Source: Hyphomicrobiales bacterium (lineage in GTDB: Bacteria > Pseudomonadota > Alphaproteobacteria > Rhizobiales > HXMU1428-3). Taken from it: a stretch of 32,146 nucleotides of DNA. Below the pieces are notes generated by a model. It made no database searches and was not told where the DNA came from. It saw nothing but the letters and a program-made list of their open reading frames with translations. Below are positions 15,291-22,893 of the stretch, in pieces. The stretch is taken from contig JAEPQF010000022.1 in the NCBI GenBank assembly GCA_017640685.1, positions 3,756-35,901 of the forward strand, read 5' to 3'. The first letter of the stretch is position 1; each line of letters starts with the position of its first letter. Both the position numbers and the translations under genes were made by a program.

Positions 15291-16964
15291 ATGACTGTGT
15301 CTCAAATGAAACCTAGCCATCACATTACATCTCAGGCCACGAATACACGGCTGGTTTCGTCTGTTAAAGAGGCGCGCGACCGTTTGGGGCAAAAACACGG
15401 AGCTGAGCGGTTTGAATATGAGCTTTTGCTTATGTTTGCTCGTAATGAACTCACAGCTTCACTATCCATTCCTTTATTTGCCGTTATTTTAGCACTGAGC
15501 ACGACGATTTGGGCCCCGATTTCACACATTGTTAGTTGGCTTGGTATGATTTTCATCACTAAGGGGATCATACTCATACTTTGCCGCAGGTTCACATCAC
15601 TTCCTCGCAAAGATTTAAATGTGGCCCTTTGGCGAAGACGCCTTACGATTGCCGAGATTTTTTATGGCTTGGCTTGGGCTGGCATTGCTGTGATTGCAAG
15701 TCAAACAACTGATCAATCCGCACATATCTTCATTTTTGCCTCATTCATCGCTGTGATTTCAATTCGGATGATGTTTGCCTCTACAGTGATGCCGCTCGTC
15801 ATTAGCGGAACAGTGCCCATGACTTTGGCTTTGGTTACGCATTTCTTATTGCTTCAAACACCCTTTTATTGGGCAATGGCAGCTATGGCGATTGGCATTC
15901 ATGCCTACTTGATCTTTCTTATGTCTGGGTTGAATTCTACTGTTCATGCCATGCTAGAATACCGTGCTGAAAAGGATGTTTTGATCGGCAAGCTTGAAGA
16001 AGCCAAGGCTTTTTCTGATGATGCTCGTAAACGAGCTGAAGAAGCTAATCTTGCTAAATCAAGATTTTTGGCCACGATGAGCCATGAACTGCGCACCCCA
16101 CTTAATGCTATTTTGGGCTTTTCTGAAGTGATGAAATCTGAAGTTTTTGGACCTCACTCAAACCCGACATACAAAGAATATGCTGAAGATATTCATACAA
16201 GTGGCGACCATCTATTAAACCTCATCAATGAGATTTTGGACCTCTCTCGTATTGAGGCTGAGCGCTATGAATTGCATGAACAATCAGTCAAGCTCATTGA
16301 AATTGCTGATGATTGCCAACATTTGATTTCTATGCGTGCGCGCAATAAAGGTATCGAGATTGAGCTGATTGAAGAGCAAACTCTCAGCCCTCTTTGGGTT
16401 GATGAACGCGCCATTCGCCAAGTTTGTCTGAACCTATTATCAAATGCTGTGAAGTTTACGCCACAAAATGGCAAAATCACTATGAAGATTGGTAAAATAG
16501 AGGAAGGTGGGCAATTCCTCTCTGTTGAAGATACCGGGCCTGGTATTCCTAAAGATGAGATTGAAAAAGTTCTAAAACCTTTTGGTCAGGGATCTCTTGC
16601 TCATGAAACAGCTGAAGGTGGCACAGGCCTTGGTTTGGCAATTTGCCAAAAACTTATTTCTATTCATGATGGGAAATTTTCACTAACAAGTGAACTTCGT
16701 CACGGCACGACTGTTCGCTTTGAAATTCCGAAAAAACGCGTGATTGCAGGAATGGCTCCTATTGCTAATCCGTTTAGTGAAAATTGGGATGAGGAACCGC
16801 AACCACTAGACCCTAACAGTAAAGAATTTGAAGACCTAACAGCACAAATTCAAAATATTATTAAAACCCGCCAAATTAAGAGAGAATATTATGCTGAACG
16901 GGACGATAAAGAGCAAGATGCCCCCCTTCTAAAACTGAAAACGGCGGCCCCAACTAAGAAGTGA
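15291..16964 (+). CDS. Membrane sensor histidine kinase (PdhS/PleC-like)
   Basis: 557 residues. A cytoplasmic N-terminus is followed by about six membrane helices (roughly 55-215) with no large external loop, so the signal is probably sensed in or at the membrane. A coiled linker (225-255) leads to HisKA with His265 in ATMSHELRTPLNAILGFSEVMKSE and DIHTSGDHLLNLINEILDLSRIEA, a wording typical of the PleC/PdhS kinases of alphaproteobacteria. The ATPase domain has NLLSNAVKFTP (N box), EDTGPGIP (G1) and GGTGLGLAI (G2). The last 75 residues are polar and poorly conserved. No response regulator gene adjoins, so it is an orphan kinase; by family resemblance DivK- or PhyR-type partners are possible but not shown. 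The ATG at 15291 has AAGAG very close upstream; the ATG five codons later is the alternative. Confidence 0.88.
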   Translation: MTVSQMKPSHHITSQATNTRLVSSVKEARDRLGQKHGAERFEYELLLMFARNELTASLSIPLFAVILALSTTIWAPISHIVSWLGMIFITKGIILILCRRFTSLPRKDLNVALWRRRLTIAEIFYGLAWAGIAVIASQTTDQSAHIFIFASFIAVISIRMMFASTVMPLVISGTVPMTLALVTHFLLLQTPFYWAMAAMAIGIHAYLIFLMSGLNSTVHAMLEYRAEKDVLIGKLEEAKAFSDDARKRAEEANLAKSRFLATMSHELRTPLNAILGFSEVMKSEVFGPHSNPTYKEYAEDIHTSGDHLLNLINEILDLSRIEAERYELHEQSVKLIEIADDCQHLISMRARNKGIEIELIEEQTLSPLWVDERAIRQVCLNLLSNAVKFTPQNGKITMKIGKIEEGGQFLSVEDTGPGIPKDEIEKVLKPFGQGSLAHETAEGGTGLGLAICQKLISIHDGKFSLTSELRHGTTVRFEIPKKRVIAGMAPIANPFSENWDEEPQPLDPNSKEFEDLTAQIQNIIKTRQIKREYYAERDDKEQDAPLLKLKTAAPTKK

Positions 16965-17218
16965 CGCGTTTCATTGCGACTACTTGTTTATTTTTTAGAT
17001 CATTATCTTAAATTAGCTTAGAAATTTCATATCTAGATTTTATTGAATTATGACACTTTTCCGAACATCAAATGTGGAGATCTTTGCATGGCCTAATAGA
17101 TGAATTTTTATTTCTTGAGCACCTGAACTATTTTTGTCTTTAAAGATCCATCTTTTTGGTGAAGAGTAAGTTTGATTATGACAAACAAACTTTAAAACGT
17201 TTTGAAACTTTGGAGGTT

Positions 17219-17929
17219 ATGGTGAGCGCTTGGATTGCCCTTGGATTACTCGTTATATCTGGTTTGATACTTGTTTTGTATCATGATCAGGGCAGCATTG
17301 GCGGCCTTGATAGTTCCAGCTTTGCAGGCCTCGTTGCCAGTTGTGCCCTTTTGATTTGGCTTGGGAGTTCCGTTTTACGCGATTATTCAGGCAAGCTTGG
17401 TCAAGCTTTTAAAGATGTTCTTACTTGGGCTGGTATTGTCCTTATATTGGTTATTTTATACACTTTCCGCACGCCTCTTCTTGAAGGTAGCGACAAAGTT
17501 ATTCAACAATTACTTCCCGCCGGGGTGAATTTTACTCTTTCTCCTCATGATTCAGAGAAAGCAACTGTCCGGTTAAGAGTGCGGGATGATGGGCAATTTG
17601 TTGTTCGCACAACTACAAATAACCGGCAAATATCTATGTTAGTAGATACTGGTGCTTCGCAAGTTGTCCTATCTGCCCGAGATGCACGTGCTCTTGGTAT
17701 TAATATGGCGGCCTTAAATTTTGTTATTCCTGTTAATACCGCTAATGGGCAAACAATGACGGCTAGATACAAAATTGATTCACTCTTTATTGGCCCTATT
17801 AAAATTTATAATGTTGAAGCTTTGGTGGCTCGTGAAGGAGATTTGAACCAAAGCCTATTAGGAATGAGTTTTTTAAGACGGTTGCGTTCTTATGAATTTA
17901 CGAAAGATTTCTTAATATTAAGAAGTTAG
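17219..17929 (+). CDS. TIGR02281-type retropepsin-like aspartic protease, first of a tandem pair
   Basis: 236 residues from the ATG at 17219, which is preceded by GGAGG; GTG at 17222 gives better spacing, and the frame is open back to a TTG at 17156 without a ribosome site. Three hydrophobic helices (about residues 5-20, 35-52 and 66-80) anchor a soluble domain with MLVDTGASQVVLSARDARALGI, the single-Asp retropepsin active site (Asp143), and the second conserved block LLGMSFLRRLRSYEF. Such proteases act as dimers with one Asp per subunit. The family is widespread in alphaproteobacteria as membrane proteins of undefined substrate. A paralogue follows 48 bases downstream, so the two genes probably form one transcript. 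Confidence 0.85.
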   Translation: MVSAWIALGLLVISGLILVLYHDQGSIGGLDSSSFAGLVASCALLIWLGSSVLRDYSGKLGQAFKDVLTWAGIVLILVILYTFRTPLLEGSDKVIQQLLPAGVNFTLSPHDSEKATVRLRVRDDGQFVVRTTTNNRQISMLVDTGASQVVLSARDARALGINMAALNFVIPVNTANGQTMTARYKIDSLFIGPIKIYNVEALVAREGDLNQSLLGMSFLRRLRSYEFTKDFLILRS

Positions 17930-17977
17930 ACTTATGGTTTTAATTTTAAGTTTTTCGTAAAAGAGATTTTTGAGGCT

Positions 17978-18535
17978 ATGATGAAACGACGTTCAGGTGT
18001 AATTCGCGAGGCTTTACTATGGCTCCTTGCAGGCATCATTGGCTTTTTGCTTGTTTTTTATTTTGACCAGCTCACTGCTAAGATAAAAGAGTTTCAAAAA
18101 GTCACGAGCTCAATGGATATGAAGCATCATGTTCGCTCACCTGAAGTAAAGAAAAATGCATGGGAGAATATAATTGCTATCCATGCGAACCGTGAAGGCC
18201 ATTTTCTAACCCACGCAAAAATCAATAATGAAGACACCCTGCTGATGGTCGATACTGGTGCAACTATCGTCGCTCTTTCCTATGAAACAGCTGAGAACCT
18301 TGGTATCACAGTGCATGATAGTGATTTTAATAAAGCTGCTCGCACTGCTAATGGTGTCTCGCGTGTTGCTCATGTGGACCTAGATGAAATTACAATTGGT
18401 GAAATCACCGTTAAAAACATCAAAGCCATTGTTGTTGAACCAGGCAAACTTGATGTCAATTTATTGGGCATGAACTTTTTATCAAAACTGTCACGTTTTG
18501 AGTTTAGAGGTAAAAAACTAATACTGGTTCAATAG
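17978..18535 (+). CDS. TIGR02281-type retropepsin-like aspartic protease, second of a tandem pair
   Basis: 185 residues with one N-terminal membrane helix (about 11-28), then a soluble domain facing the periplasm. TLLMVDTGATIVALSYETAENLGI carries the active Asp92; TANGVSRVAHVDLDEITIGEITVKNI and LLGMNFLSKLSRFEFRGKKLILVQ match the same blocks in the upstream gene, so the pair arose by duplication or the two work together as a heterodimer. GAGG lies just before two adjacent ATGs (17978 and 17981), and the second has the better spacing. The phosphohexomutase gene begins 58 bases downstream and may be co-transcribed. Confidence 0.87.
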   Translation: MMKRRSGVIREALLWLLAGIIGFLLVFYFDQLTAKIKEFQKVTSSMDMKHHVRSPEVKKNAWENIIAIHANREGHFLTHAKINNEDTLLMVDTGATIVALSYETAENLGITVHDSDFNKAARTANGVSRVAHVDLDEITIGEITVKNIKAIVVEPGKLDVNLLGMNFLSKLSRFEFRGKKLILVQ

Positions 18536-18593
18536 TCTTTTTTTTGATAGTTATCTTTCACTTATCTAAAACAGCCAACAAAGAAGTTCATCT

Positions 18594-20093
18594 ATGTTTC
18601 CAAAACCAATTGTTGAAGCGCAAGAGAATAGCGCTGAATTTGAGCGTGTGCCATTTATCAAACCAACCGGATTTCGTGAGTATGATGCACGTTGGGTTTT
18701 TGGCAAAGAGATTAACTTACTCGGCATCACAGCAATTGGCGTTGCCATGGCCGCCCTTTTTAAAGAGCGGGGTGTTCCCCAGCGCATTGTAGTTGGGCAT
18801 GACTATCGTTGGTATTCTTCAAGCATCAAACAAGGGTTGATTAACGGGCTGCTTGCGGGCGGCATGGAAGTGCATGATATTGGTTTGGCACTCTCGCCAA
18901 TGGCTTATTTTGCTCAGTTTGATTTGGATGTTGAAGGCGTTGCTATGGTAACGGCCAGCCACAATGACAATGGCTGGACTGGCATTAAAATGGGGCTTGA
19001 TCGCCCGTTGACTTTTGGCCCTGATGAAATGAGCCGCCTTAAAGAAATCGTCTATGAAGGTGATGCGCCAATGCCGGGTGGCGGTTCTTATCATTACCAT
19101 GCAGGTTTTGAAAAGCGCTATATGGATGACCTTACCAAGAGAGAACCCATTAAGCGCAAATTAAAAGCTGTTGTTGCTTGTGGTAATGGTACAGCTGGTG
19201 CTTTTGCCCCGCAGGTTTTAGAAAAACTAGGCCTTGATATTATTCCTCTTAATACTGACCTTGATCATAGTTTTCCTAACCATAACCCAAACCCTGAAGA
19301 CCTTAAAATGCTTAATACCATTCAAGACGCTGTGAAAGAAAATGGCGCTGATCTTGGGCTTGCTTTTGATGGAGATGGGGATCGCTGTGGAGTGATTGAC
19401 AATGAAGGCAACGCTATTTTTGCTGATAAAGTTGGTGTTATGCTCGCCAGGGATATTTCAGCCATTAATGAGAACGCGCTTTTTGTGGCTGATGTGAAAT
19501 CAACTGGCCTCTTTTTAACTGACCCTGTGCTGCAAGCAAATAGAGCAACAACCCATTTTTGGAAAACGGGACACTCTTATATTAAGCGCTATTCTCATGA
19601 GAATAATGCGTTGGTTGGTTTTGAAAAATCTGGTCACTTCTTTTTCAACAAACCGCTTGGTCGTGGCTATGATGATGGGCTAGTGGCAGCCCTCGCCGTA
19701 TTAGACATGCTGGATAGAAGCCCAGAAAAATCACTTAGCGACCTTCGCAATGATCTGCCGCTTACCTATCAGTCTCCTACGATGTCACCTCATTGTGCCG
19801 ATGAGGAAAAATATGGTGTGGTTGATCGCATCGTTGCGCACTTCACCAAACTTTCAGAAGATGGCGCTCAGCTTGCTGGGCAACATATTCGCGAACTCAT
19901 TACAGTCAATGGCATTCGTATTGTTCTAGAAGATGGCACTTGGGGATTGGTTAGAGCCTCGTCTAATAAACCGGAGCTTGTTGTCGTAGTGGAAAGCCCA
20001 ACAAGCGACGCTAATATGCGCGCCATTTTTAAAGAGCTTGATGATCATCTTGGTACGTATAGTGAGATTGGTGAATATAATCAGAAGATTTGA
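18594..20093 (+). CDS. Phosphomannomutase/phosphoglucomutase
   Basis: 499 residues, the length of the bacterial AlgC/ManB branch of alpha-D-phosphohexomutases. The phosphoserine loop is MVTASHNDNGWTGIKMG (Ser122), the Mg-binding loop is AFDGDGDRCGVID (259-264), the sugar-specificity loop is GFEKSGHFFFNKPLGRGYDDG, and the phosphate-binding loop is GLVRASSNKPELVVVVES. It interconverts mannose-6-P and mannose-1-P (and probably glucose phosphates) to supply GDP-mannose or UDP-glucose for surface polysaccharides. Cytosolic. The N-terminal 20 residues before FIKPTGFREYDARW are extra but common in rhizobial members. It follows the protease pair closely. A manB/noeK-type name would fit, but the branch is not certain. 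Confidence 0.9.
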   Translation: MFPKPIVEAQENSAEFERVPFIKPTGFREYDARWVFGKEINLLGITAIGVAMAALFKERGVPQRIVVGHDYRWYSSSIKQGLINGLLAGGMEVHDIGLALSPMAYFAQFDLDVEGVAMVTASHNDNGWTGIKMGLDRPLTFGPDEMSRLKEIVYEGDAPMPGGGSYHYHAGFEKRYMDDLTKREPIKRKLKAVVACGNGTAGAFAPQVLEKLGLDIIPLNTDLDHSFPNHNPNPEDLKMLNTIQDAVKENGADLGLAFDGDGDRCGVIDNEGNAIFADKVGVMLARDISAINENALFVADVKSTGLFLTDPVLQANRATTHFWKTGHSYIKRYSHENNALVGFEKSGHFFFNKPLGRGYDDGLVAALAVLDMLDRSPEKSLSDLRNDLPLTYQSPTMSPHCADEEKYGVVDRIVAHFTKLSEDGAQLAGQHIRELITVNGIRIVLEDGTWGLVRASSNKPELVVVVESPTSDANMRAIFKELDDHLGTYSEIGEYNQKI

Positions 20094-20127
20094 TGTGTTT
20101 TTATCTCACGGCTATCCTTTTTTATTT

Positions 20128-20157
20128 GTGCTTCAGTTGCCCACTATGCAACCGCAC
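20128..20157 (+). repeat. Hairpin repeat element, copy 2 (GTGC/GCAC outer stem)
   Basis: Outer stem GTGC (20128-20131) with GCAC (20154-20157); bulge TTCA; inner stem GTTGC (20136-20140) with GCAAC (20148-20152); loop CCACTAT. Upstream bases 20104-20122 (TCTCACGGCTAT then C/T-rich) are shared with the copy at 31400, where the same sequence precedes the element. Confidence 0.8.
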
Positions 20158-20160
20158 CAC

Positions 20161-20265
20161 TGAAGCGGCGAGCATTCCGAGGGGTGGTGCTAAGCGCCGG
20201 ACGCCCCTGGCGTCATGTCCCTCAGCCCGAAAAGGGCTGAGCTCCTTCTTCGGATGGAGAAATTT
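20161..20265. other. GC-rich structured intergenic block
   Basis: Clearly richer in G and C than its surroundings. It contains two clean hairpins: GACGCC (20200-20205)/GGCGTC (20209-20214), and CTCAGCCC (20221-20228)/GGGCTGAG (20234-20241) with a GAAAA loop. It resembles a mosaic intergenic repeat more than a gene; an 80-codon frame across it has no ribosome site or recognisable domain. It lies between two convergent genes. Confidence 0.5.
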
Positions 20266-20305
20266 GAGTTTTCAGCTTCGTGCCATGAGGGGAATTAAGG
20301 ATATT

Positions 20306-21460
20306 TTATTCCTTAACCTGCCAAGTATTTAACTTTTCTTTGACGCCTTCTACTATGTCTAATCGATAAGGATAAAGGGGCGCAGGGTATTCTAGATTTA
20401 TAACAAGACCTGCGGATACTGAATAGATATTGCATTTCGTAGCACGCTTCAAAAAGAAGAAGCCATTACAAGTGTTTGCATTATTTCTGATCTTGTTTTT
20501 ATTTGTTTCATTGAGGAATACACGAATACTATTGTTTGCAAGGTTTTTTAGTTTATTTGAGAGGTCTACATTAAAAAAAACTTCATAATCTCTAGGTTCT
20601 ATATAGAAATTTATTGATTGCACTTTACTAGAATAATGTTTTTTTAATATTCGCATATGGAATTTTATCGTATCAAAAGGAAAACGAAAATATTTATCAC
20701 CTAAAATAATGACCTCATTATTTTTAGGAATCAAAGTTGAAAAATATTTATGTTTTTGTTGTTTTGAAGCTGGAATAAAACGTAAAAAATAATCATTCGT
20801 CCAATTAATAGAATTACTAAGTGAATAATTTTTAGATAGCCCTATTCCCACAAAAAAACTCCATAAAATACTAATGGAGAAAACCATGATAAATAAACAA
20901 TCTCTTATCTTTGGCAGATAATACCTTGTAATGTAAGCTCCATAAGGAAGTATGAGAAGCCCGTATAACACTGGACTAAAAGCGTATTCAATTTGATTTC
21001 GAACACCCCAATTTCCAATGTATTTAACAGACAATATTGTAATAAGCAGAGAAACAATATGGACCAGTGAATACACCCTTGGTCGGTCAGTTTGCACAGA
21101 GACTGCAAATTCAGTAATTGTCAAAGGCAGGAAGACAATTACTAAACCAAGATAAAAGAAAAATTTTTTTATTATCTCCGGAGCATTTCCTTCACCTATT
21201 CCAAACATAACTCCAACAAATAGGGGTAAAATTAGAACAGCACCTATTCCACCAAAGAGGGGTACCATTAATAAATATTTCCAATATTTGGGGGAAAAAT
21301 AAATACGGGTTGCTGTAAAAATTATTACTCCAACATAGAGAGGAAAAAGCTGATTGAATAGAACAATCCTCTCAAGTTCTGATAATGGTAGTTTTTTTGC
21401 CCATACCTGCCCAAACCCTGCTAGTGCAACAGGTAAAGCAATACAAAATGAAAACAACAA
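20306..21460 (-). CDS. Unrecognised polytopic membrane protein with a weak or damaged start
   Basis: 384 codons, noticeably AT-rich. About seven to nine hydrophobic helices fill residues 1-220 (for example LYVGVIIFTATRIYF, VLILPLFVGVMFGIG, FFFYLGLVIVFLPLTI, FIMVFSISILWSFFVGIGL), followed by a soluble 160-residue domain with FSTLIPKNNEVIILGDKYFRF, INFYIEPRDYEVFFNVDL and two cysteines near CNGFFFLKRATKCNIY. No family I recognise. The frame begins at TTG codons four codons after a stop, with no ribosome site; another frame upstream is hydrophobic (IEKIILFIFVVFILY), so the real 5' end may have been lost by a frameshift. Low GC and lack of known relatives suggest horizontal gain. Surface-sugar related membrane proteins sometimes look like this, but that is only a guess. 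Confidence 0.55.
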   Translation of the reverse strand: MLFSFCIALPVALAGFGQVWAKKLPLSELERIVLFNQLFPLYVGVIIFTATRIYFSPKYWKYLLMVPLFGGIGAVLILPLFVGVMFGIGEGNAPEIIKKFFFYLGLVIVFLPLTITEFAVSVQTDRPRVYSLVHIVSLLITILSVKYIGNWGVRNQIEYAFSPVLYGLLILPYGAYITRYYLPKIRDCLFIMVFSISILWSFFVGIGLSKNYSLSNSINWTNDYFLRFIPASKQQKHKYFSTLIPKNNEVIILGDKYFRFPFDTIKFHMRILKKHYSSKVQSINFYIEPRDYEVFFNVDLSNKLKNLANNSIRVFLNETNKNKIRNNANTCNGFFFLKRATKCNIYSVSAGLVINLEYPAPLYPYRLDIVEGVKEKLNTWQVKE

Positions 21461-21664
21461 AAATGAATAAAATTATTTTTTCAATACAATGATGTCCCTA
21501 GGTGATATTTACTTATTACAATTAGTAAAACAAATTCATATGTAGTAAACAATTAACGTTACATTAATTATATATTTTGGACATTTATATAAATATTACT
21601 TTGCGAAATTCTAAAACTAGAAATGTCTCTTCAGGGTCAGAAGCAGAATCTTTTCTTGTCAATC

Positions 21665-22030
21665 TTAATACGCCCCGTCATACTTGCCTTTATACATATT
21701 CCATATGACCATTATGATTGGGGCGAAGCCGATTGCCATGAATGCACCAATCATTATATCGGATGATTGAAAGCCTCTGTCTTGAATGAGAAATATCGAG
21801 AAACCAACCAGGGCGCTATACCAAAAGCATGCGATAATATGGGCGAGCTTGATGATCCAATCTGCAAGTTCCCCTATTTTGAAAAAGACTAGCAAGGAGA
21901 AGGGTACCAGGATGATTGCAATCATCGCATAAAGCCCCACTTGCTCAGCGAGCGGGTCACTGACAATCGCTGTGGCTCCCAGTGAACCTATCCCGATGGT
22001 TAGTTTTAATGCTGCATTTGACCAGTTCAT
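21665..22030 (-). CDS. Small four-helix membrane protein of unknown function
   Basis: 121 residues: MNWSNAALKLTIGIGSLG..., with hydrophobic segments at about 9-23, 30-52, 60-82 and 90-110. The C-terminus MYKGKYDGAY is polar. The ATG complementary to 22028-22030 has only an A-rich leader and no clear Shine-Dalgarno. It follows the HCCA-isomerase gene on the same strand, separated by about 215 bases of tandem hairpin repeats, so joint transcription is uncertain. No charged residues typical of a transporter are conserved inside the helices. Not a family I recognise. Confidence 0.6.
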   Translation of the reverse strand: MNWSNAALKLTIGIGSLGATAIVSDPLAEQVGLYAMIAIILVPFSLLVFFKIGELADWIIKLAHIIACFWYSALVGFSIFLIQDRGFQSSDIMIGAFMAIGFAPIIMVIWNMYKGKYDGAY

Positions 22031-22048
22031 TTTTTAATCTTTTTAACG

Positions 22049-22083
22049 CGGCTTCAGATGCCCACTATGCATCCGCCGTTTTT
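22049..22083 (+). repeat. Hairpin repeat element, copy 3 (CGGC/GCCG outer stem, ATGC-type inner stem)
   Basis: CGGC (22049-22052) with GCCG (22075-22078); bulge TTCA; GATGC (22057-22061) with GCATC (22069-22073); loop CCACTAT; T5 at 22079-22083. The inner stem is the A-T version of the GTTGC/GCAAC stem seen in other copies. Confidence 0.8.
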
Positions 22084-22086
22084 AGT

Positions 22087-22105
22087 GCGGCTTCAGATGC
22101 CCACT
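22087..22105 (+). repeat. Hairpin repeat element, copy 4, 5' half only
   Basis: GCGGC-TTCA-GATGC-CCAC is present but the 3' arm is missing and is replaced by TTTTCTTTG. It is a truncated unit within the tandem cluster. Confidence 0.65.
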
Positions 22106-22111
22106 TTTCTT

Positions 22112-22139
22112 TGCTTCAGATGCCCACATAGCATCCGCA
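22112..22139 (+). repeat. Hairpin repeat element, copy 5 (TGC/GCA outer stem)
   Basis: TGC (22112-22114) with GCA (22137-22139); bulge TTCA; GATGC (22119-22123) with GCATC (22131-22135); loop CCACATA. Confidence 0.75.
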
Positions 22140-22143
22140 TAAT

Positions 22144-22174
22144 CTTCAGTTGCCCACTAGCAACCGGCGTTTTT
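22144..22174 (+). repeat. Hairpin repeat element, copy 6 with T run
   Basis: CTTCA (22144-22148), inner stem GTTGC (22149-22153) with GCAAC (22160-22164), loop CCACTA, then CGGCG and TTTTT. The outer 5' arm is degraded. Confidence 0.72.
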
Positions 22175-22176
22175 AG

Positions 22177-22212
22177 TGCGCCTTCAAGTTGCCCACTAGC
22201 AACCGCCTTTTT
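22177..22212 (+). repeat. Hairpin repeat element, copy 7 with T run
   Basis: TGCGCC then TTCAA; inner stem GTTGC (22188-22192) with GCAAC (22199-22203); loop CCACTA; GCG (22178-22180) can pair with CGC (22204-22206); T run 22208-22212. Confidence 0.75.
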
Positions 22213-22215
22213 ACT

Positions 22216-22247
22216 AGCGCTTTAGGTTGCCCACTAGCAACCGCGCT
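22216..22247 (+). repeat. Hairpin repeat element, copy 8 (AGCGC/GCGCT outer stem)
   Basis: AGCGC (22216-22220) with GCGCT (22243-22247); bulge TTTAG; GTTGC (22226-22230) with GCAAC (22237-22241); loop CCACTA. Its 3' arm overlaps the stop codon of the minus-strand HCCA-isomerase gene. Confidence 0.8.
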
Positions 22248-22839
22248 ATTTACAATAAGATATTGCACGCTCGAGGCGGTCATTGCCCCAGAAGAGTTCA
22301 TCGCCGACGATGAATGAGGGAGCGCCGTAGATTTTTTTCGCTTTTGCTCTTTCTGTTATCTCTCGAAGATGAGATTTATTTTCATCACCATTTGCTCTTT
22401 CAATTATGCCTTCAGCATTTTCAATATTAAGAGCGCTTAAAACACCCAAAACATTCTCTTTGTTTTTTGTCACTAAGCCATCTTGAAACTGCCGCTTATA
22501 AATCGCTTTTGAAAACTCAACGCCCCACCCTTCTTTCATACCGACGAGTGCTACCCTTGCAGCCGCTAGACCAGGATGGGGAAACTCTTCTAAAATTTTC
22601 ATCTGCGGCAAGCCGTAATACTCAGCTTCTCGCTCTATGTCTCGAAAGAAATTTTCGCCTTTTTCAGCATAGATTTTGAAGGGTGACGTTTCCCAGCCAA
22701 ACTCTTTGAACAAAGGCCCTAAAAGAAAGGGCTGATAATGAACTTCTACATTTGCAGCTGCTGCTAAGTCTTCAATTCTCATCATCGATATATATGAGTA
22801 TGGACTTGCAAATTCATACCAGAATTCTAATGTTTTCAT
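22246..22839 (-). CDS. 2-hydroxychromene-2-carboxylate isomerase family protein (DsbA superfamily)
   Basis: 197 residues, the usual length of HCCA isomerase/kappa-class GST-like proteins. EFWYEFASPYSYISMMRIEDLA opens the thioredoxin fold, with Ser12 at the place of the active Ser that binds the glutathione thiol; VHYQPFLLGPLFKEFGWETSPF and YGAPSFIVGDELFWGNDRLE (cis-Pro loop and end helix) are characteristic. The founding enzyme acts in naphthalene breakdown, but most homologues are glutathione-dependent proteins without known substrate, and no aromatic pathway is nearby. The ATG complementary to 22837-22839 has GAGGGAAA upstream. It starts 54 bases after the TauE/SafE gene, probably in one operon. 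Confidence 0.88.
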   Translation of the reverse strand: MKTLEFWYEFASPYSYISMMRIEDLAAAANVEVHYQPFLLGPLFKEFGWETSPFKIYAEKGENFFRDIEREAEYYGLPQMKILEEFPHPGLAAARVALVGMKEGWGVEFSKAIYKRQFQDGLVTKNKENVLGVLSALNIENAEGIIERANGDENKSHLREITERAKAKKIYGAPSFIVGDELFWGNDRLERAISYCK

Positions 22840-22893
22840 TATTTTCCCTCATCGCAATATTCATATTACTTAATGACTTTTTACTTAACAACT

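Noticed and set aside
20090-20332. 80-codon gene overlapping the phosphohexomutase end
   Set aside because: It translates a hairpin repeat and the GC-rich structured block; there is no ribosome site and it shows only repeat-like composition.
22049-22247. CRISPR array
   Set aside because: The units are self-complementary, vary in stem sequence, lack unique spacers of constant length, and recur singly elsewhere; no cas genes are present.
22049-22247. Integron attC sites
   Set aside because: The elements are hairpins, but they lack the RYYYAAC/GTTRRRY core sites and extrahelical base pattern, and there is no integrase or cassette gene order.
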